Position numbers and translations under genes: made by a program. Shown here in pieces: positions 10,150 through 22,790 of a stretch of DNA of 64,000 nucleotides. The stretch lies in contig JAGPXD010000006.1 in assembly GCA_020746995.1 (NCBI GenBank), forward strand, positions 620,001 through 684,000, written 5' to 3'. The DNA is from Plectosphaerella cucumerina. Taxonomy: Eukaryota > Ascomycota > Sordariomycetes > Glomerellales > Plectosphaerellaceae. Every line of letters begins with the position of its first letter. Positions within the stretch are counted from its first letter, which is position 1. Below the pieces are notes generated by a model. That model saw only the letters and a program-made list of their open reading frames with translations, made no database searches and was not told the origin of the DNA.

Positions 10150-11020
10150 ATAAGTAACTCCAAGCCGCTATCCTTTAACTCTAAGGCGGAGGGGGAGGCT
10201 CGATTAAGGCCCTCCCGCCTTAAGCCTTCGACGGGAAGCCTAGCACCCTATAGGCCTTCCTTACCTAACTCCGTATATACCAGAAAGCTAATAACAGCTA
10301 GTTTAAGTACTAGGGAGAACGCGTCGCTAACGCCGCGTCCTACCTTAGGGGTGATACCCTTATCTGGTTCGAACCCTATATACGCGAGTACGCTAGTAAG
10401 GATAAGGATAATATCTCGGACGAGGTCCAGACCGTCCTTAGTAGTATTAATAAATTCGAGAAAACTCTCCGAGTAGCTTTCGGCGATATCGACAAACAAC
10501 ACAGTACCGAACGTAAGATCCTCTACCTTAAGTAAATAGGATCCGCTAGTAAGTACGCCGCCGAGTTCCGATAACTCGCCTCTCGCCTCCCGGACTAGAG
10601 TAAGACTGCTTTTATAGCCCGATTCTATAAAGGCCTGAAAGACTCCGTTAAGGATAACCTTATCCGCGAAGAATAACCTAACAAACTAGTCGACTACGTC
10701 GCCCTAGCCGTTAAGATCGATAACCGTTAGTACGAGAGATACACGGAAAAGGGGAACCGTGGCTAGATAGGAAGGGGATAGGGAGCTCGCCCTACCTTCC
10801 CGCCTAATACCGGCCGCTGTTACTAACACTAACCCTATTAACGTAATAAACGTCGTATAATAACCGCCTATAGGGGGACTATACACGCCGGCCCTATAGA
10901 GCTCGACGTATTATAGAAGGGAAGGAAAGACAGGAAGGATATCGAATACTTTAACTACTATAAGATAGGCTACTTCGTACGCGATTACCGCTAACCCAAG
11001 CGTATCGAAGGCCCCCGACA
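10150..11020 (+). pseudogene. gag of outer gypsy element, RIP-inactivated
   Basis: The plus-strand reading with TAA/TAG at Gln positions gives a retrotransposon gag: FDGKPSTL followed by RIYQKANN, then SYLRGDTLIWFEPYIREY and FIARFYKGLKDSVKDNL. It ends in a nucleocapsid zinc knuckle at 10947-10988. All four ligands of the C-x2-C-x4-H-x4-C motif read as Tyr (YFNYYKIGYFVRDY), as expected from TGY to TAY and CAY to TAY changes. The long open frame on the opposite strand at 10248-10502 is a shadow. Confidence 0.8.
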
Positions 11021-12119
11021 GCTTAATACCACTCGGCACGATAAGAAGCCCTAAACCGTAATCCGAACTATCGTAGTCCTAGGACGTAGCTCGATATCCA
11101 CCTAAGAGAAGGTAGTCCGATAGAACTACTAGGTCGAAGTTATCGACCCTAGTAAAGAAAAAGAAAGCGAAACGACGTAGGAACCCGCGACCTCCGATAA
11201 CGAAGAATTAATCCCTAATACCTAGCCGTAAGACTAATAACTTACTATCCGGCTAGAGGGATACGGAGATCTTAAAGAAAATAAAGCCGTCGACTTCTTC
11301 GGGTATAATACTCGAGATACTAGTAAGGTACCTTATATAACCTATACTTTCGGTCCCAGGGAAGACGATAATAATCGCCTGCCCCCTAGTAGCCCCGACT
11401 ACGATACTATATTTTAGGCCTAATATATCTACGACGATTACCCTACACACTACGTATAGAAGCTTAGTTATAACTTCTACCCTAGGCGACCTAACGATAA
11501 TATAATCGAATATATCTATACTAACGAGGAACTACCCTATTAGGTACCTACTATTCGCCTACTAGGGAAGAGAACTATTATCTTCGTACTATTACCTGAA
11601 TACCCTATACTATGTATTAGTTGTGAGACCCTCTGGTTTGACTGCCCTATCGATGTATATAGGGTATATACTTTACGAAAGATCCGCGAATAGAGGCTCC
11701 TCTAGTCCCAGCTAGGTATCGCTAAAAACCTGGGATAGACCCTTACTAGAATCGACCTAAATAATTAAGGCGACTATAAACTCCGTCGCTAAAGGGCTAA
11801 AAGGACCCTTTGGAAAAAAGAGGAATAGTAGTACCTTAACTCACCTATAACCCCGGAACTAACTGTTATCCGCCGCGACTTAATTACTAGCTTACCCACC
11901 TCAGGCTATTAGGCCTAAGGAACTAGTATAGCTACGTCGGGCGAAGTCAGGAGAAGGAAAACCGGATTATTAAGTTCTTCCTCTTAACAACCTAAGACTA
12001 GGTGTAAATATAACGACGACTCGGGAAAAGAGTCGCGCCGCTCTTATAAGAGTAAGAGTAGGCGCGAGTGAAATCCGTTAAAACCCTATACAACACGGTA
12101 TATAATAAAGGCGACTCTA

Positions 12120-12671
12120 ACCATCTTACACTAAGAGTTACCCTATAAGGGTATAAGTACGTAACACTCCTGGATAGCGGAGCGTAGGGGAACTATATAT
12201 CGCTACGACTTTAATAGCGACTCGGACTTATAATAAACCGTAAGAGATACCCTTACTAGCTAAGATCCGTAGAAGGCGGGCTCGTGTAGTATAACTAAGG
12301 AAGTATCGATTAAGAGACTACGTACCTCGAGATCCGTATCTAAGGGCGTATAACGCTAACCGTATTCGACATCACGGAAATCGGAGATTAGGATATTATC
12401 CTAGGTATCCTATAGTTAAGAAAGTAGAATCCCTAAGTAAATTAGAATCCTAGCTAGATCTAATAGAGAGATACAGCTCTGGTATAGTCTTACACGAAGA
12501 CTATAAGATATCTCGTATAGCTCTAAAAAGAGCTCGACAAACACGACAGCCGAGACCTTAGTCGCGACGAATAACGTAAGGCTCTCGAAGAACGAATTAA
12601 ATATATTCCGATTAAGTACCGGAAGTATTCGACCCTATTCGAGGAGGAACTCAAAACAGGCCTCCCCTTAT
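12120..12671 (+). pseudogene. Protease region of outer gypsy element, interrupted by the nested element
   Basis: The reading VTLLDSGA near 12150-12180 is the aspartic protease active-site motif, followed by YISLRL. Downstream sequence toward the reverse transcriptase is interrupted at the CTTAT target (12667-12671) by the nested element. The same internal sequence recurs in reverse inside the nested copy near 16.7-17.1 kb. Confidence 0.7.
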
Positions 12672-13202
12672 TGTTACAACCCAGGTATAGTCCTAAACAG
12701 AGGAAGGTAGTCTGGAGAGGCGGTGGTGTATGCTAGCAGTACGTGCTGGGCAACTAAGGAACAATGCGTCGTAGCCGTTGTCGTCGTACTTATCGTGATG
12801 TCGTAAAGCGTTACGCTCCTTTACTATAGGCCAAGGAGGTTTCCAATAAAGACTTAAATTAATTACTATCGTGAATCTAGGTAGAGCTATATACTACGAG
12901 GTAGTATCTTATATAGACGGAGGTTCCTGGGGATCACACTAGATCACTTCGTAATCCGTCGTAATCCGACCGTTAGATTACTATTATAATAACCGTAATC
13001 TATATTATATAATAATAGCCCCTGTCTGTTTATCAAATATCTAGGGTATCCACGGCAAACCCGGAGTAGAGTATCAAACAGGCTCACTCTCTTAGCGTTC
13101 GTAATCCATAGTCCGTACTTAGCCCGTACGCCTAATTACCTAAGGGGGTTAGTTTCCGCGGGGTCTTAGGCCGAGTAACCTACAGCCTACTTAGGCGTTA
13201 TA
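12672..13202 (-). repeat. 3' LTR of nested gypsy element (531 bp)
   Basis: Plus-strand reading starts TGTTACAACCCAGG and ends TTAGGCGTTATA. It matches the copy at 19247-19777 along its whole length with scattered transitions. The adjacent AGATTCCCCTCC is the polypurine tract on the minus strand. Confidence 0.9.
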
Positions 13203-13369
13203 AGATTCCCCTCCTCTAGGTCGATATCCCAGCGACTATAAATAGGTATATACCCCTATTATCGCGTCCCGTAGTCCTTATTCCTTTACTAACGCCGACA
13301 CGATATCTAGTCGAATCGAAAAATAAAGATCCGATAAAACCGAATAGCGTCGCGTACTTGTAGCCCTAA

Positions 13370-13830
13370 TTAAATCCGATAGCGAAAACAGAATACTATA
13401 TACTTAGTATTTCCAGTACAACCTAACGTATAAGACGGCGCCGGGATCGACTCGTTGTATTATCTGTATTAAGCGAGGTCGTTCTTACGATAGTATTAAC
13501 GTAACTTCTACCCGTAAGTCTACCATTCTAATATCGTACTTAGGGTTACTAACGTGTTTTATAGTCGAGAAGGTATTAAAAGAATTAAAGCGATTAGATA
13601 AGGAGATAGAAGAGAAAGAGATAGAATTAGAGGTTCTCTAGATAAAGTTAGTAGCTACGTTTAACGCGATATCGTGGATCCGTCGACTTCGGAAGGTAGC
13701 TAAGAAGCGAGAGGAGGCCCTCTTTAGTCGAGGAATAACGGAGCTAGACGAAGAAGATAGTATTATATCTTTAACGACGGCGGAGCTTCGGGTTACAAAC
13801 GACCTTAGGGAGTAGGGTACTAGGGACGTA
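13370..13830 (+). pseudogene. Antisense coiled-coil gene of the nested gypsy element (RIP-damaged)
   Basis: Antisense to the element's pol, between chromodomain and 3' LTR. Exon 1 reads YKTAPGSTRCIICIKRGR and ends at 13513. A 51-nt intron (GTAAGT at 13514, TTACTAAC, TATAG at 13564) joins it in frame to exon 2. Exon 2 reads EKVLKELKRLDKEIEEKE, a long heptad-like helix, then RRLRKVAKKREEALFSRG and ITELDEEDS. The only stops are TAG/TAA at plausible Gln codons. The N-terminal Cys-x2-Cys suggests a small zinc site. Related frames occur at 22500-22763 (-) and 44516-44765 (+). Function unknown. The full gene start is not identified. Confidence 0.65.
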
Positions 13831-13939
13831 CTAGATTAGTCCTCCCTAGGAGTTAGCGAAGGCTTCGTAGATTTAGGACCGCTACCGTAGTTTAAGATTA
13901 GCGATACTCCTCTAGACACTAGGGGTAGTTCCGCAGGTA

Positions 13940-16900
13940 CTTAATAGGTTCCCAGGTATTTTCTTTATATCCGTAGTTTTCCTATTTAACAAGGTATTTA
14001 GTATATCTGTCGTGTTATCTATAGTCGAGGATTTTCTCGACGGTAAATTCCTCGGTATCGTCCGCTTTAAGGTTATCTTTAAGCGGTACGTTATCGGGTA
14101 TAGCTTCGAGTAGTACGATATAGAAGACCGGGTAGATCTTTATATTCTCGGGTAAGGAAAGTCGAAAATTAGTATCCGAGATTTTCTACTAAATTCGAAA
14201 GGGTCCGATCTTTTTAAAATCTAACTTACTATTAGGGCATATAGTTTTAATATTTTTACAAATAAGGTAGACTTTATCCCCCTCCTTAAAGGATAGTCCC
14301 TTTATCCTTAACTAGTTAGCGTATTTAGTTATTCTAACGCGTACTAGTTAAAAGTCGTCACGAAGTACGTCGTAAATCCGCCGAATATCGTCGGCTAGTT
14401 TATTAGCTCTAGGAGCTTTTAAAACTTCCCTGGGCTCTCTATATATTATTAGGTTGAATCCGTAGTTAGTGTAGAAAGGTAAGACCTTAGTTAACTCGCT
14501 GGGTACGCTATTATAGGCAAACTATACTATTAGAAGGAGTATTACCTAGTTATCCTGTCGCTCGTTAACGTAGTAGCGAAGGTACTATTCGAGGGTCTGG
14601 TTAGTCCTTTCTATCTGTCCGTCTGACTATAGATAGAATATAGTTAAGAGGTGATAGTCGGGTCTAAGTTACTTTATAAGTCCTTTCCAAAAGTAGCTCG
14701 TAAATAGCTTATCGCGATTAGAAATAAGTTCCTTTAGTATACTATATTATACGGCGATATTACGTAGGAAGACGTATACGAGGTCTTCCGTAGTTCCCGT
14801 TTTAAGGTATAGTAGAAAGTAGGAGTACTTAGTAAGACAATCGACGATAACCAGGATAGCGTCGTACTACCGTCCTAAGACCGGTTCTTTAGACTTAGGC
14901 AAGTCCGTGATAAAATCCAAAGAGATAGATATCTATAGTCCTTCCGCTACGGGCAGAGGCTTAAACTCTCCGTAGGGCTTATATCTAGCGGCCTTACTCT
15001 TATAGTAGAGGTCGTAGGTCTTAAGTACTTCCTGTACTTAAAGGCGTATAATATTCTCGTCGTAGTATTATCGGATATACTAATACGTTTTCCAGACTCC
15101 TTAATATCTATAGGCTAGGGTACTATAGATATATATAATAAGTTCTTAAGTAGTCTCCTTACAAGTAGCGAGGACCTCTAAGACTTATTCGTTAGGTACG
15201 AGGTCGCCTTACAAATTAATCGAGAGAATCGTATTATAGTCGGGGACTTCGGTACTTACTAAGTCACTACGTCGACTTAAGGCGTCCGCTTAACTATTCT
15301 CTAATCCTTTACGGTACGAGATAGTAAAGTTAAATTCCGAAAGGAACTTAGCCTATCTTATCTATCGTTTATTTAGCTCCTTTATAGTCGTAAAGTTAAC
15401 AAGGTTCTTATAATCCGTAAGAACCTTAACCGGGTACGTAGTACCTAAGAGGTATAGCTTCTATTCCCTAAAGGCTTCGATAATAGCTATTAGTTCCTTA
15501 TTATAGATCTAATAGTTAAGTTCTAGTCCGTAAAGCTTCTTAGAGTAGAAGGCAACGGGGTAAAGTCGTCCTTCTTTATCCCTCTATCCTAGTTATCCTC
15601 CGAGTATATAGTCCGATACGTCGGTTTCGACTTCGAATAGTAGCTCGGGGTCGGGGATCTTAAGAATCGGCTCGCTTAAGATACTATTCTTAATACTCTA
15701 AAAGGCTTATCCTTCGGCATCCTGCTAGCGGAACGGCTAGTCTTTCTTTATAAGGTCGGTAAGAGGTCGGGAAATCTAACTATATCCCTTTATAAATTAT
15801 CGGTAGAAGTTAACGAATCTAAGAAATCCTCTAATATCGGAGACGTTAGCTAGCGTCGGCTAGTTCTTAACTATCTCGATCTTCTTAGGGTCTATACGGA
15901 TTTCCCCTAGTCGGATATTATATCCGAGGAAGTCTACGTCCTGAGTGTGAAACTTGCTTTTCTCGGGTTCGATAAGTAGTTTAGTGTCTATTAGTTGTTT
16001 TAAGACCTGGTGAACGTGCTTCCGATGTTCCTCGAGGGTTCTCGAAAAGATAAGGATGTCGTCGAGGTATACTATTATAAAGATATCTAGGAAGTCGCGA
16101 AGGACTTTGTTAATTATTATTTAGAATGTAGCCGGAGTATTTGTAAGCCCGAAGGGTATTACTAAATACTCGAAGTGTCCTCGGCGAGTGCGGAAAGCCG
16201 TTTTCCACTCCTCTCCTTCCTTTATACGGATTAAGTTATATACTCCTTTAAGGTTAATAGCCGTGAACTATTACGCTCTAACTAGTAAATCCCGAAGTTC
16301 GGCGATAAGTAGTAAGGGGTAGTAGTTCTTAATCGTGATATCGTTGAGTTATCGGTAGTTAATATATAATCGTAATTTCCCGTTCTTCTTAGGAATAAAA
16401 AGGATCGGGTATCTAGTTAGTAACTTGGATAGTCGAATGTATCCTTTCCGAAGGTTCTCTTCCAGATATTTATCGAGTATAGCCTGCTGCTTCTCGTTGA
16501 GCTGGTAGATCTTATAGAACCTAGGCTGTGTGCTTTCTTTGAGTACGATCTCGTGGTCGTAATGGCTGTAGAGGGGTAACCTAGTCTCGAGTTCCTCCTC
16601 AAATAGGACCGAGTATTTCTAGTAGTCGATCGGAACGTTCTTTATTCGTTCTTCGAGTACCTTACGTCGTTTGTCGTAGCTAAGGTCTTAGTTTAAGCTG
16701 TTATTATACTTATAAATCTCTTTATTAAGTTATACGAGATATCTTATAGTCTTCGTGTAAGACTACACCGGAGCTATATCTCTCTATTAGATCTAGCTAG
16801 GATTCTAATTTACTTAGGGATTCTACTTTCTTAACTATAAGATACCTAGGATAATATCCTAATCTCCGATCTCCGTGATATTAAATACGGTTAGCGTCGT

Positions 16901-19240
16901 GCGTCCTTAGATACGGATCTCGAGGTACGTAGTCTCTTAATCGATACTTCCTTAGTTATACTATACAAGCCCGCCTTCTACGGATCTCAGCTAGTAAGGG
17001 TATCTCTTACGGTTCGTTATAAGTCCGAGTCGCTATCGAAGTCGTAGCGATATATAGTTCCCCTACGCTCCGCTGTTAAGGAGTACTACGTACTTATACC
17101 CTCGTAGGGTAACTCTTAGTATAAGATAGTCGGAGTCGCCTTCGTTATATACCGTATTACACAGGGTCTTAACGGATTTCACTCGCGCCTACTCTTACCC
17201 TTATAAGAGCGGCGCGACTCTTTTCCCGAGTCGTCGTAGTATTCACGCCTCGTCTTAGGTCGTTAAGAGGAAGAACTTAATAATCCGGTTTTCCTTCTCC
17301 TAACTTCGTCCGACGTAACTATACTAGTACTTTAAGCCTAATAGCCTAAGGTAGGCAAGCTAGTAATTAAGTCGCGACGGGTAACAGTCGATTCCGGGGT
17401 TATAGGTAAGTTAAGGTACTACTATTCCTTATTCTTCCGAAGGGTCCTTTTAGCCCTTTAGCGACGGAGTTTATAGTCGCCTTAGTTATTCGGGTCGATC
17501 CTAGTAAGGGTCTATCCCAGGTTCTTAGCGGTACCTAGCTGGGACTAAAGAATCCTCTATTCGCGGATCTTCCGTAAAGTATATACCCTATATACATCGA
17601 TAGGGCAGTCGAACTAAAGGGTCTTACGACTAATACATAGTATAGGGTATTCCGGTAATAGTATAAAGACGATAGTCCTTTTCCCAGGTAGGCGAACGGT
17701 GGGTACCTAATAGGGTAGCTCTTCGTTAGTATAGATATATTCGATAGTATTATTATTAGGTCGCCTAGGGTAGAAGTTGTGACTAAGCTTCTGCACGTAG
17801 TATATATAGTAATCGTCGTAGATATATTAGGCCTAAAATATAGTATTATAGTCGGGGCTACTAGGGGGCAGGCGATCGTTATCGTCTTTCCTGGGACCGA
17901 AAGCGTAGGTTATATAGGGTACTTTACTAGTATCTCGAGCGTTATACCCGAAGAAGTTAACAGCTTTATTTTCTTCGAGATCTCCGTATCCCTCTAGCCG
18001 GATAGTAAGTTATTAGTCCTACGGCTAGGTATCGGGGATTAATTCTTCGTTATCGGAGGTCGTGGGTTCCTACGTCGTTTTACTTTCTTCTTCTTCGCTA
18101 GGGTCGATAACTTCGACCTAGTGGTTCCATCGGACTACCCTCTCTTAGGTGGATATCGAGCTACGTCCTAGGACTACGATAGTTTGGATTACGGTTTGGG
18201 ATTTCTTATTATACCGAGTGGTATTAAGCTGTCGGGGACCTTCGATACGCTTAGGTTAGCGGTAATCGCGTACGAAGTGGCCTATCTTATAGTAATTAAA
18301 GTACTCGATATCCTTCTTATCCTTCCTTCCCTTCTACAGGACGTCCAGCTCTATAGGACCGGCGTGCGTAGTTCCTCTATAAGCGGTAGTCATACGGCGG
18401 TCGCTACGGTAGTAAGGTTAGTACTAATATCTACGGCCTATATTAATACGGGTTAGTCCCGTAAAGCGTGCGGGTTAATAGCCACGCTTCTCCTACTTAC
18501 GTTTATACAGGCGGTTATCGATCTTAATAGTAGTAGCGATATAGTCGGTAAAATCGCTAGGGTAGTTAAACTTTATAAGTTTATCCTTAACTTCGTCCTT
18601 TAGTCCAGCGTAGTAGGCTACTATCAGGGGTTTATCGTCCCAGCTAAGATATACGGTAATTTATCGGAATTTAGCGGTATAGTCGGCGGCGGAGCCGCGC
18701 TAACGTAGATTCCGAAGTTATTATTCCGCGGTACGTTCCTCGTTAGGGTCCCTAAAGGTCTTACGGAGGCGCTTTTCGAAAGCGGCGAAGGTTCCGAATA
18801 CTTCGCGAGTAAGCTTATCCTATTCCTTTAGTTTTCCGGTATATTCGAGGTAGTCCTTCTGAATCGGTTTAAACTAGTTAAGGGCGTTACCCCTAAGGAA
18901 GGCGGCGGCGCTAAAGACCTTATCGACCTCTTCCTAGAGGTCTCTCTAGTAGAATATCTAGAAGGCTTTAAGGTAAGTAAGGAAGCCAGGGAGCTCTTCC
19001 TTCTTACCGTCGAAGGTCGGGGGCTTAGGATAGCGGAGGCGCGGGCCTCCGCTAGATCCGTTAGCGAGTTACTTCCTTATCTTATTATTCTCCTGCTGGA
19101 GTTAGGTGATTATAGCGAGGACGGTTTCCATACTAGCGGTAGGAGCTCCGATAATAGATCCGAATTTACGTACGGCGGGTACTATAATAGCTATATAGGT
19201 ATTACTCGGTAGTCGTAGAGAACGTACTAAATAAGAGTAA
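13940..19240 (-). pseudogene. gag-pol of nested gypsy element, RIP-inactivated
   Basis: Minus-strand readings in order from the right: gag, zinc knuckle near 18250-18320 (YFNYYKIGHFVRDY, His kept and Cys lost), protease near 17.1 kb, reverse transcriptase with an intact YLDD at 16058-16069, RNase H, integrase, and a chromodomain near 13.95-14.1 kb (YGYKENTWE). Stops are TAA/TAG. The open frames at 17779-17997 and 18184-18456 on the plus strand are antisense shadows of gag. Confidence 0.8.
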
Positions 19241-19246
19241 TTAAAG

Positions 19247-19777
19247 TATTACGACCCAGGTATAGTCCTAAATAGAGGAAGGTAGTCTGGAGAGGTGGTA
19301 GTATATACTAGTAGTACGTGCTAGGTAACTAAGGAATAATACGTCGTAGCTATTATCGTCGTACTTATCGTGATGTTATAAAGCGTTACGCTCCTTTACT
19401 ATAGGCTAAGGAGGTTTCTAATAAAGACTTAAATTAATTACTATCGTGAATCTAGGTAGAGCTATATACTACGAGGTAGTATCTTATATAGACGGAGGTT
19501 CCTAGGGATTACGCTGGATTACTTCGTAATCCGTCGTAATCCGACCGTTAGATCACTATTATGATAACCGTGATCCATGTTATATAATAACAGCCCCTAT
19601 CTATTCGTCGAATATCTAGGGTGTCCACAGCGAACCCGGAGTAGAGTATCGAACAGGCTTACTCTCTTAGCGTTCGTGATCCATAGTCCGCACTTAGCCC
19701 GTACGCCTGATTACCTAAGGGGGTTGGTTTCCGCGGGGTCTTGGGCCGAGTAACCTGCGGCCTGCTTGGGCGTTATA
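19247..19777 (-). repeat. 5' LTR of nested gypsy element (531 bp)
   Basis: Same length as the copy at 12672-13202. It ends TTGGGCGTTATA and is followed by the duplicated target CTTAT. Its distal part (19550-19777) keeps more CA/TG than its partner, so RIP density differs between the two LTRs. Confidence 0.9.
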
Positions 19778-19782
19778 CTTAT

Positions 19783-22460
19783 ACAGCTATTACAACCACG
19801 AGATCGTACTTAAGGAAGGTATATAGCCTAGGTTCCATAAGATCTACCAGCTTAACGAGAAATAGTAGGCTATACTCGATAAGTACCTAGAAGAAAACCT
19901 CCGGAAAGGATATATTCGACTATCCAAGTTACTAGCTAGATACCCGATCCTTTTCGTTCCCAAGAAGAATAGGAAACTACGATTATACGTTAACTATCGA
20001 CAGCTCAATAATATCACGATTAAGAATTACTACCCCTTACTACTTATCGCCGAGCTTCGGGATTTATTAGTTAGAGTGTAATAGTTTACGGCTATTAACC
20101 TTAAAGGAGTATATAACTTAATCCGTATAAAGGAAGGGGAGGAGTAGAAAACAGCTTTCCGTACTCGCCGAGGATACTTCGAGTATTTAGTAATACCCTT
20201 CGGGCTTACGAATACTCCGGCTATATTCTAAACGATAATTAACGAAGTCTTTCGCGACTTTCTCGATATCCTTATAGTAGTATACCTCGACGATATCCTT
20301 ATCTTTTCGAGAACCCTCGAGGAATATCGAAAGTACGTTTATTAGGTCTTAAAATAACTAATAGATACTAAACTACTTATCAAACCCGAGAAGAGTAAGT
20401 TCTACACTTAAGACGTAGACTTCCTTAGATATAATATCCGACCAGGGGAAATCCGTATAGACCCTAAGAAGATCGAGATAGTTAAGAACTAGCTAACGCT
20501 AGCTAACGTCTCCGACGTTAGAGGATTTCTGGGATTCGTTAACTTCTACTAACGATTTATAAAGGGATATAGTTAGATTTCCCGACCTCTTACCGACCTC
20601 ACGAAAAAAGACTAGCCGTTCCGCTAGTAGGATACCAAGGAATAAACCTTTTAGAGTATTAAGAATAGTATCTTAAGTAAGCCGATTCTTAAGATCCCCG
20701 ACCCCGAGCTACTATTTAAAGTCGAAACCGACGTATCCGACTACACACTCGGAGGACAACTAGGATAAAGGGATAAGGAAGGACGACTTCACCCCGTCGC
20801 CTTCTACTCTAAGAAGCTTTATAGACTAGAACTTAACTATCAGATCTATAACAAGGAACTAATAGCTATTATCGAAGCCTTTAAGGAATAAAAGCTATAC
20901 CTCTTAGGTACTATACACCTAGTTAAGGTTCTTACGGACTATAAGAACCTCGTTAACTTTACAACCACGAAGGAGTTAAACAAACGGCAGATAAGATAGG
21001 CCGAGTTCCTTTCGGAATTTAACTTTACTATCTCGTACCGTAAGGGATTAGAGAATAGTCGGGCGGACGCCTTAAGTCGGCGTAGCGACTTAGTAAGTAC
21101 CGAAGTCCCTAATTATAATACGATTCTCTTAATTAATTCGTAAGGCAATCTCGTACCTAACGAACGAGTCTTAGAGGTCCTCGCTACTCGTAAAGAGACT
21201 ACTTAAGAACTTGTTATACGTATCTATAGTACTCCAGCTTATAGATATTAAGGAGTCTAGAAAACGTACTAACGTATCCGATAATACCACAACGAGAATA
21301 TCACACGCCTTTAAGTATAAAAAGTACTTAAGACCTACGACCTCTACTATAAGAGTAAGGCCGCTAGGTATAAACCCTACGGAGAACTTAAACCTCTGCC
21401 CGTAGCGGAAGGACTATAGATATCTATTTCTTTAGATTTTATTACGGACTTACCTAAGTCCAGGGAACTAGTCTCAGGACGGTAGTACGACGCTATCCTA
21501 GTTATCGTCGATTACTTTACTAAGTACTCCTACTTTCTGCTATATCTTAAAACGGGAACTACGGAAGACTTTGTATACGTCTTCCTACGTAATATTGCCG
21601 TATAGTATAGTATACTAAAGGAACTTATTTCCGATCGCGATAAGCTATTTATAAGCTACTTTTAGAAAGGACTTATAAAGTAGCTCGGACCCGACTATTA
21701 TCTCTTAACTATATTCTATCTATAGTTAGACGGATAAACAGAAAGGACTAACTAGACCCTCGAATAGTACCTTTGCTACTACGTTAACGAGCGACAGGAT
21801 AACTAGGTAATACTTCTTCTAATAACGTAGTTCGCCTATAATAACGTACCCAGCGAGTTAACTAAAGTCTTACCTTTCTATACTAACTACGGATTTAACC
21901 CTATAATATACGGAGAACCCAGGGAAGCTTTAAAAACCCCTAGAGCTAATAAACTAGCCGACGATATTCGGTAGATTTATAACACACTTCGTAATAACCT
22001 CTAACTAGTACGCGTTAGAATAACTAAGTACGCTAACTAGTTAAGGATAAAGGGACTATCCTTTAAGGAGGGGGATAAAGTCTACCTTATTCGTAAAAAT
22101 ATTAAAACTATACACCCTAACAGTAAGTTAGACTTTAAAAAGATTAGACCCTTTCGAATTTAATAGAAAATCTCGGATACTAATTTTCGACTTTCCTTAC
22201 CTGAGAATATAAAGATCCACCCGGTCTTTTATATCACACTACTCGAAGCTATACCAGATAATATACCGCTCGAGGACGACCTCGAAGCAGATAACACCGA
22301 GGAGTATACAGTCGAGTAGATCCTCGACTACCGGACGAACCAGAACGGATAAGATAAATTCCTAGTTAAATAGGAAGGCTACGGATATAAAGAAAATATA
22401 TAGGAACTACTAGACTACCTTAAGAACTCCCAGCTTCGACTCCACTAGTTCTAGAACTAA
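19783..22460 (+). pseudogene. pol of outer gypsy element: RT, RNase H, integrase, chromodomain (RIP-inactivated)
   Basis: Continues the outer element after the nested insertion. The RT starts YNHEIVLKEG and carries RYPILFVPKKNRKLRLYVNY. The catalytic YLDDILIFS is intact at 20283-20309. RNase H reads YNKELLAIIEAFKE, followed by SYRKGLENSRADALSRR. The integrase core reads ISLDFITDLPKSREL and ISDRDKLF. A C-terminal chromodomain lies near 22300-22440 (EYTVE, ILDYRTNQNG, EGYGYKEN). Every break is TAA or TAG, mostly at Gln or Trp positions, so the loss of function is RIP-type rather than deletion. Confidence 0.88.
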
Positions 22461-22499
22461 GAAAGTCCACGGCCGACTAGTCTACTATACCGAAACCGC

Positions 22500-22790
22500 C
22501 TAAGGATATCACGTTAGTAGCCGCCTCGGACTCTTACTACTCTTCCTCGTCTAAGTCGTCTAAGGAAGAAGCGTTCCGACGAGCTATATCTATACCCCGA
22601 GACTATAACGAGTCCTTTTAACTTCGTAAACGGATTAGATAAGCTACCGCCTTACTTATTTCGGCCTATACTTAATCTATCGCTTATTTAGCGTTAAGTA
22701 GCTTTTACTCCGCCGCCTTTTTACTCTCTTAAATACACGATATTTCGTTTATAATCCAAGAAGCTATACACGCGTTAGTACCTTACCCCG
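22500..22790 (-). pseudogene. Antisense coiled-coil gene of the outer gypsy element (RIP-damaged)
   Basis: On the minus strand, antisense to pol and downstream of the chromodomain, a branch site TACTAAC (22774-22780) and an acceptor TATAG precede an exon starting at 22763. It reads about 85 codons broken only by TAA/TAG: ESKKAAE, KLLNAK, AEISKAVAYLIRLRS, KDSL, SRGIDIARRNASSLDD and LDEEE. The pattern RLR..K...L.SRG....LD(D/E) matches the antisense gene of the nested element. The upstream exon was not resolved. Function unknown. Confidence 0.6.

Larger units (their letters stand above)
12672..19777 (-). mobile_element. Nested Ty3/gypsy chromovirus in reverse orientation; TSD CTTAT
   Basis: 7106 bp with two 531-bp LTRs (12672-13202 and 19247-19777), flanked by perfect CTTAT duplications (12667-12671, 19778-19782). 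Coding sense is minus, so the 5' LTR is on the right. Internal sequence is closely related to the outer element (gag, zinc knuckle, protease, RT, integrase, chromodomain). The LTR starts differently (ancestral TGTAACGCCCAAGC) but shares the downstream part. The same primer-binding site (CTTTAATTACTC) and purine tract (GAGGGGAATC) are present. An antisense gene sits next to the 3' LTR. RIP-broken throughout. Confidence 0.92.

Noticed and set aside
10360..10385. tRNA-like GGTTCGAACCC
   Set aside because: It lies in the gag coding frame and has no acceptor or anticodon arms around it.
11253..11450. Two hydrophobic ORFs of nearly the same sequence, 11253-11450 (-) and 17779-17997 (+)
   Set aside because: They are antisense shadows of the same gag segment in the outer and nested gypsy elements. 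Their similarity comes from the repeat, not from a conserved membrane protein.
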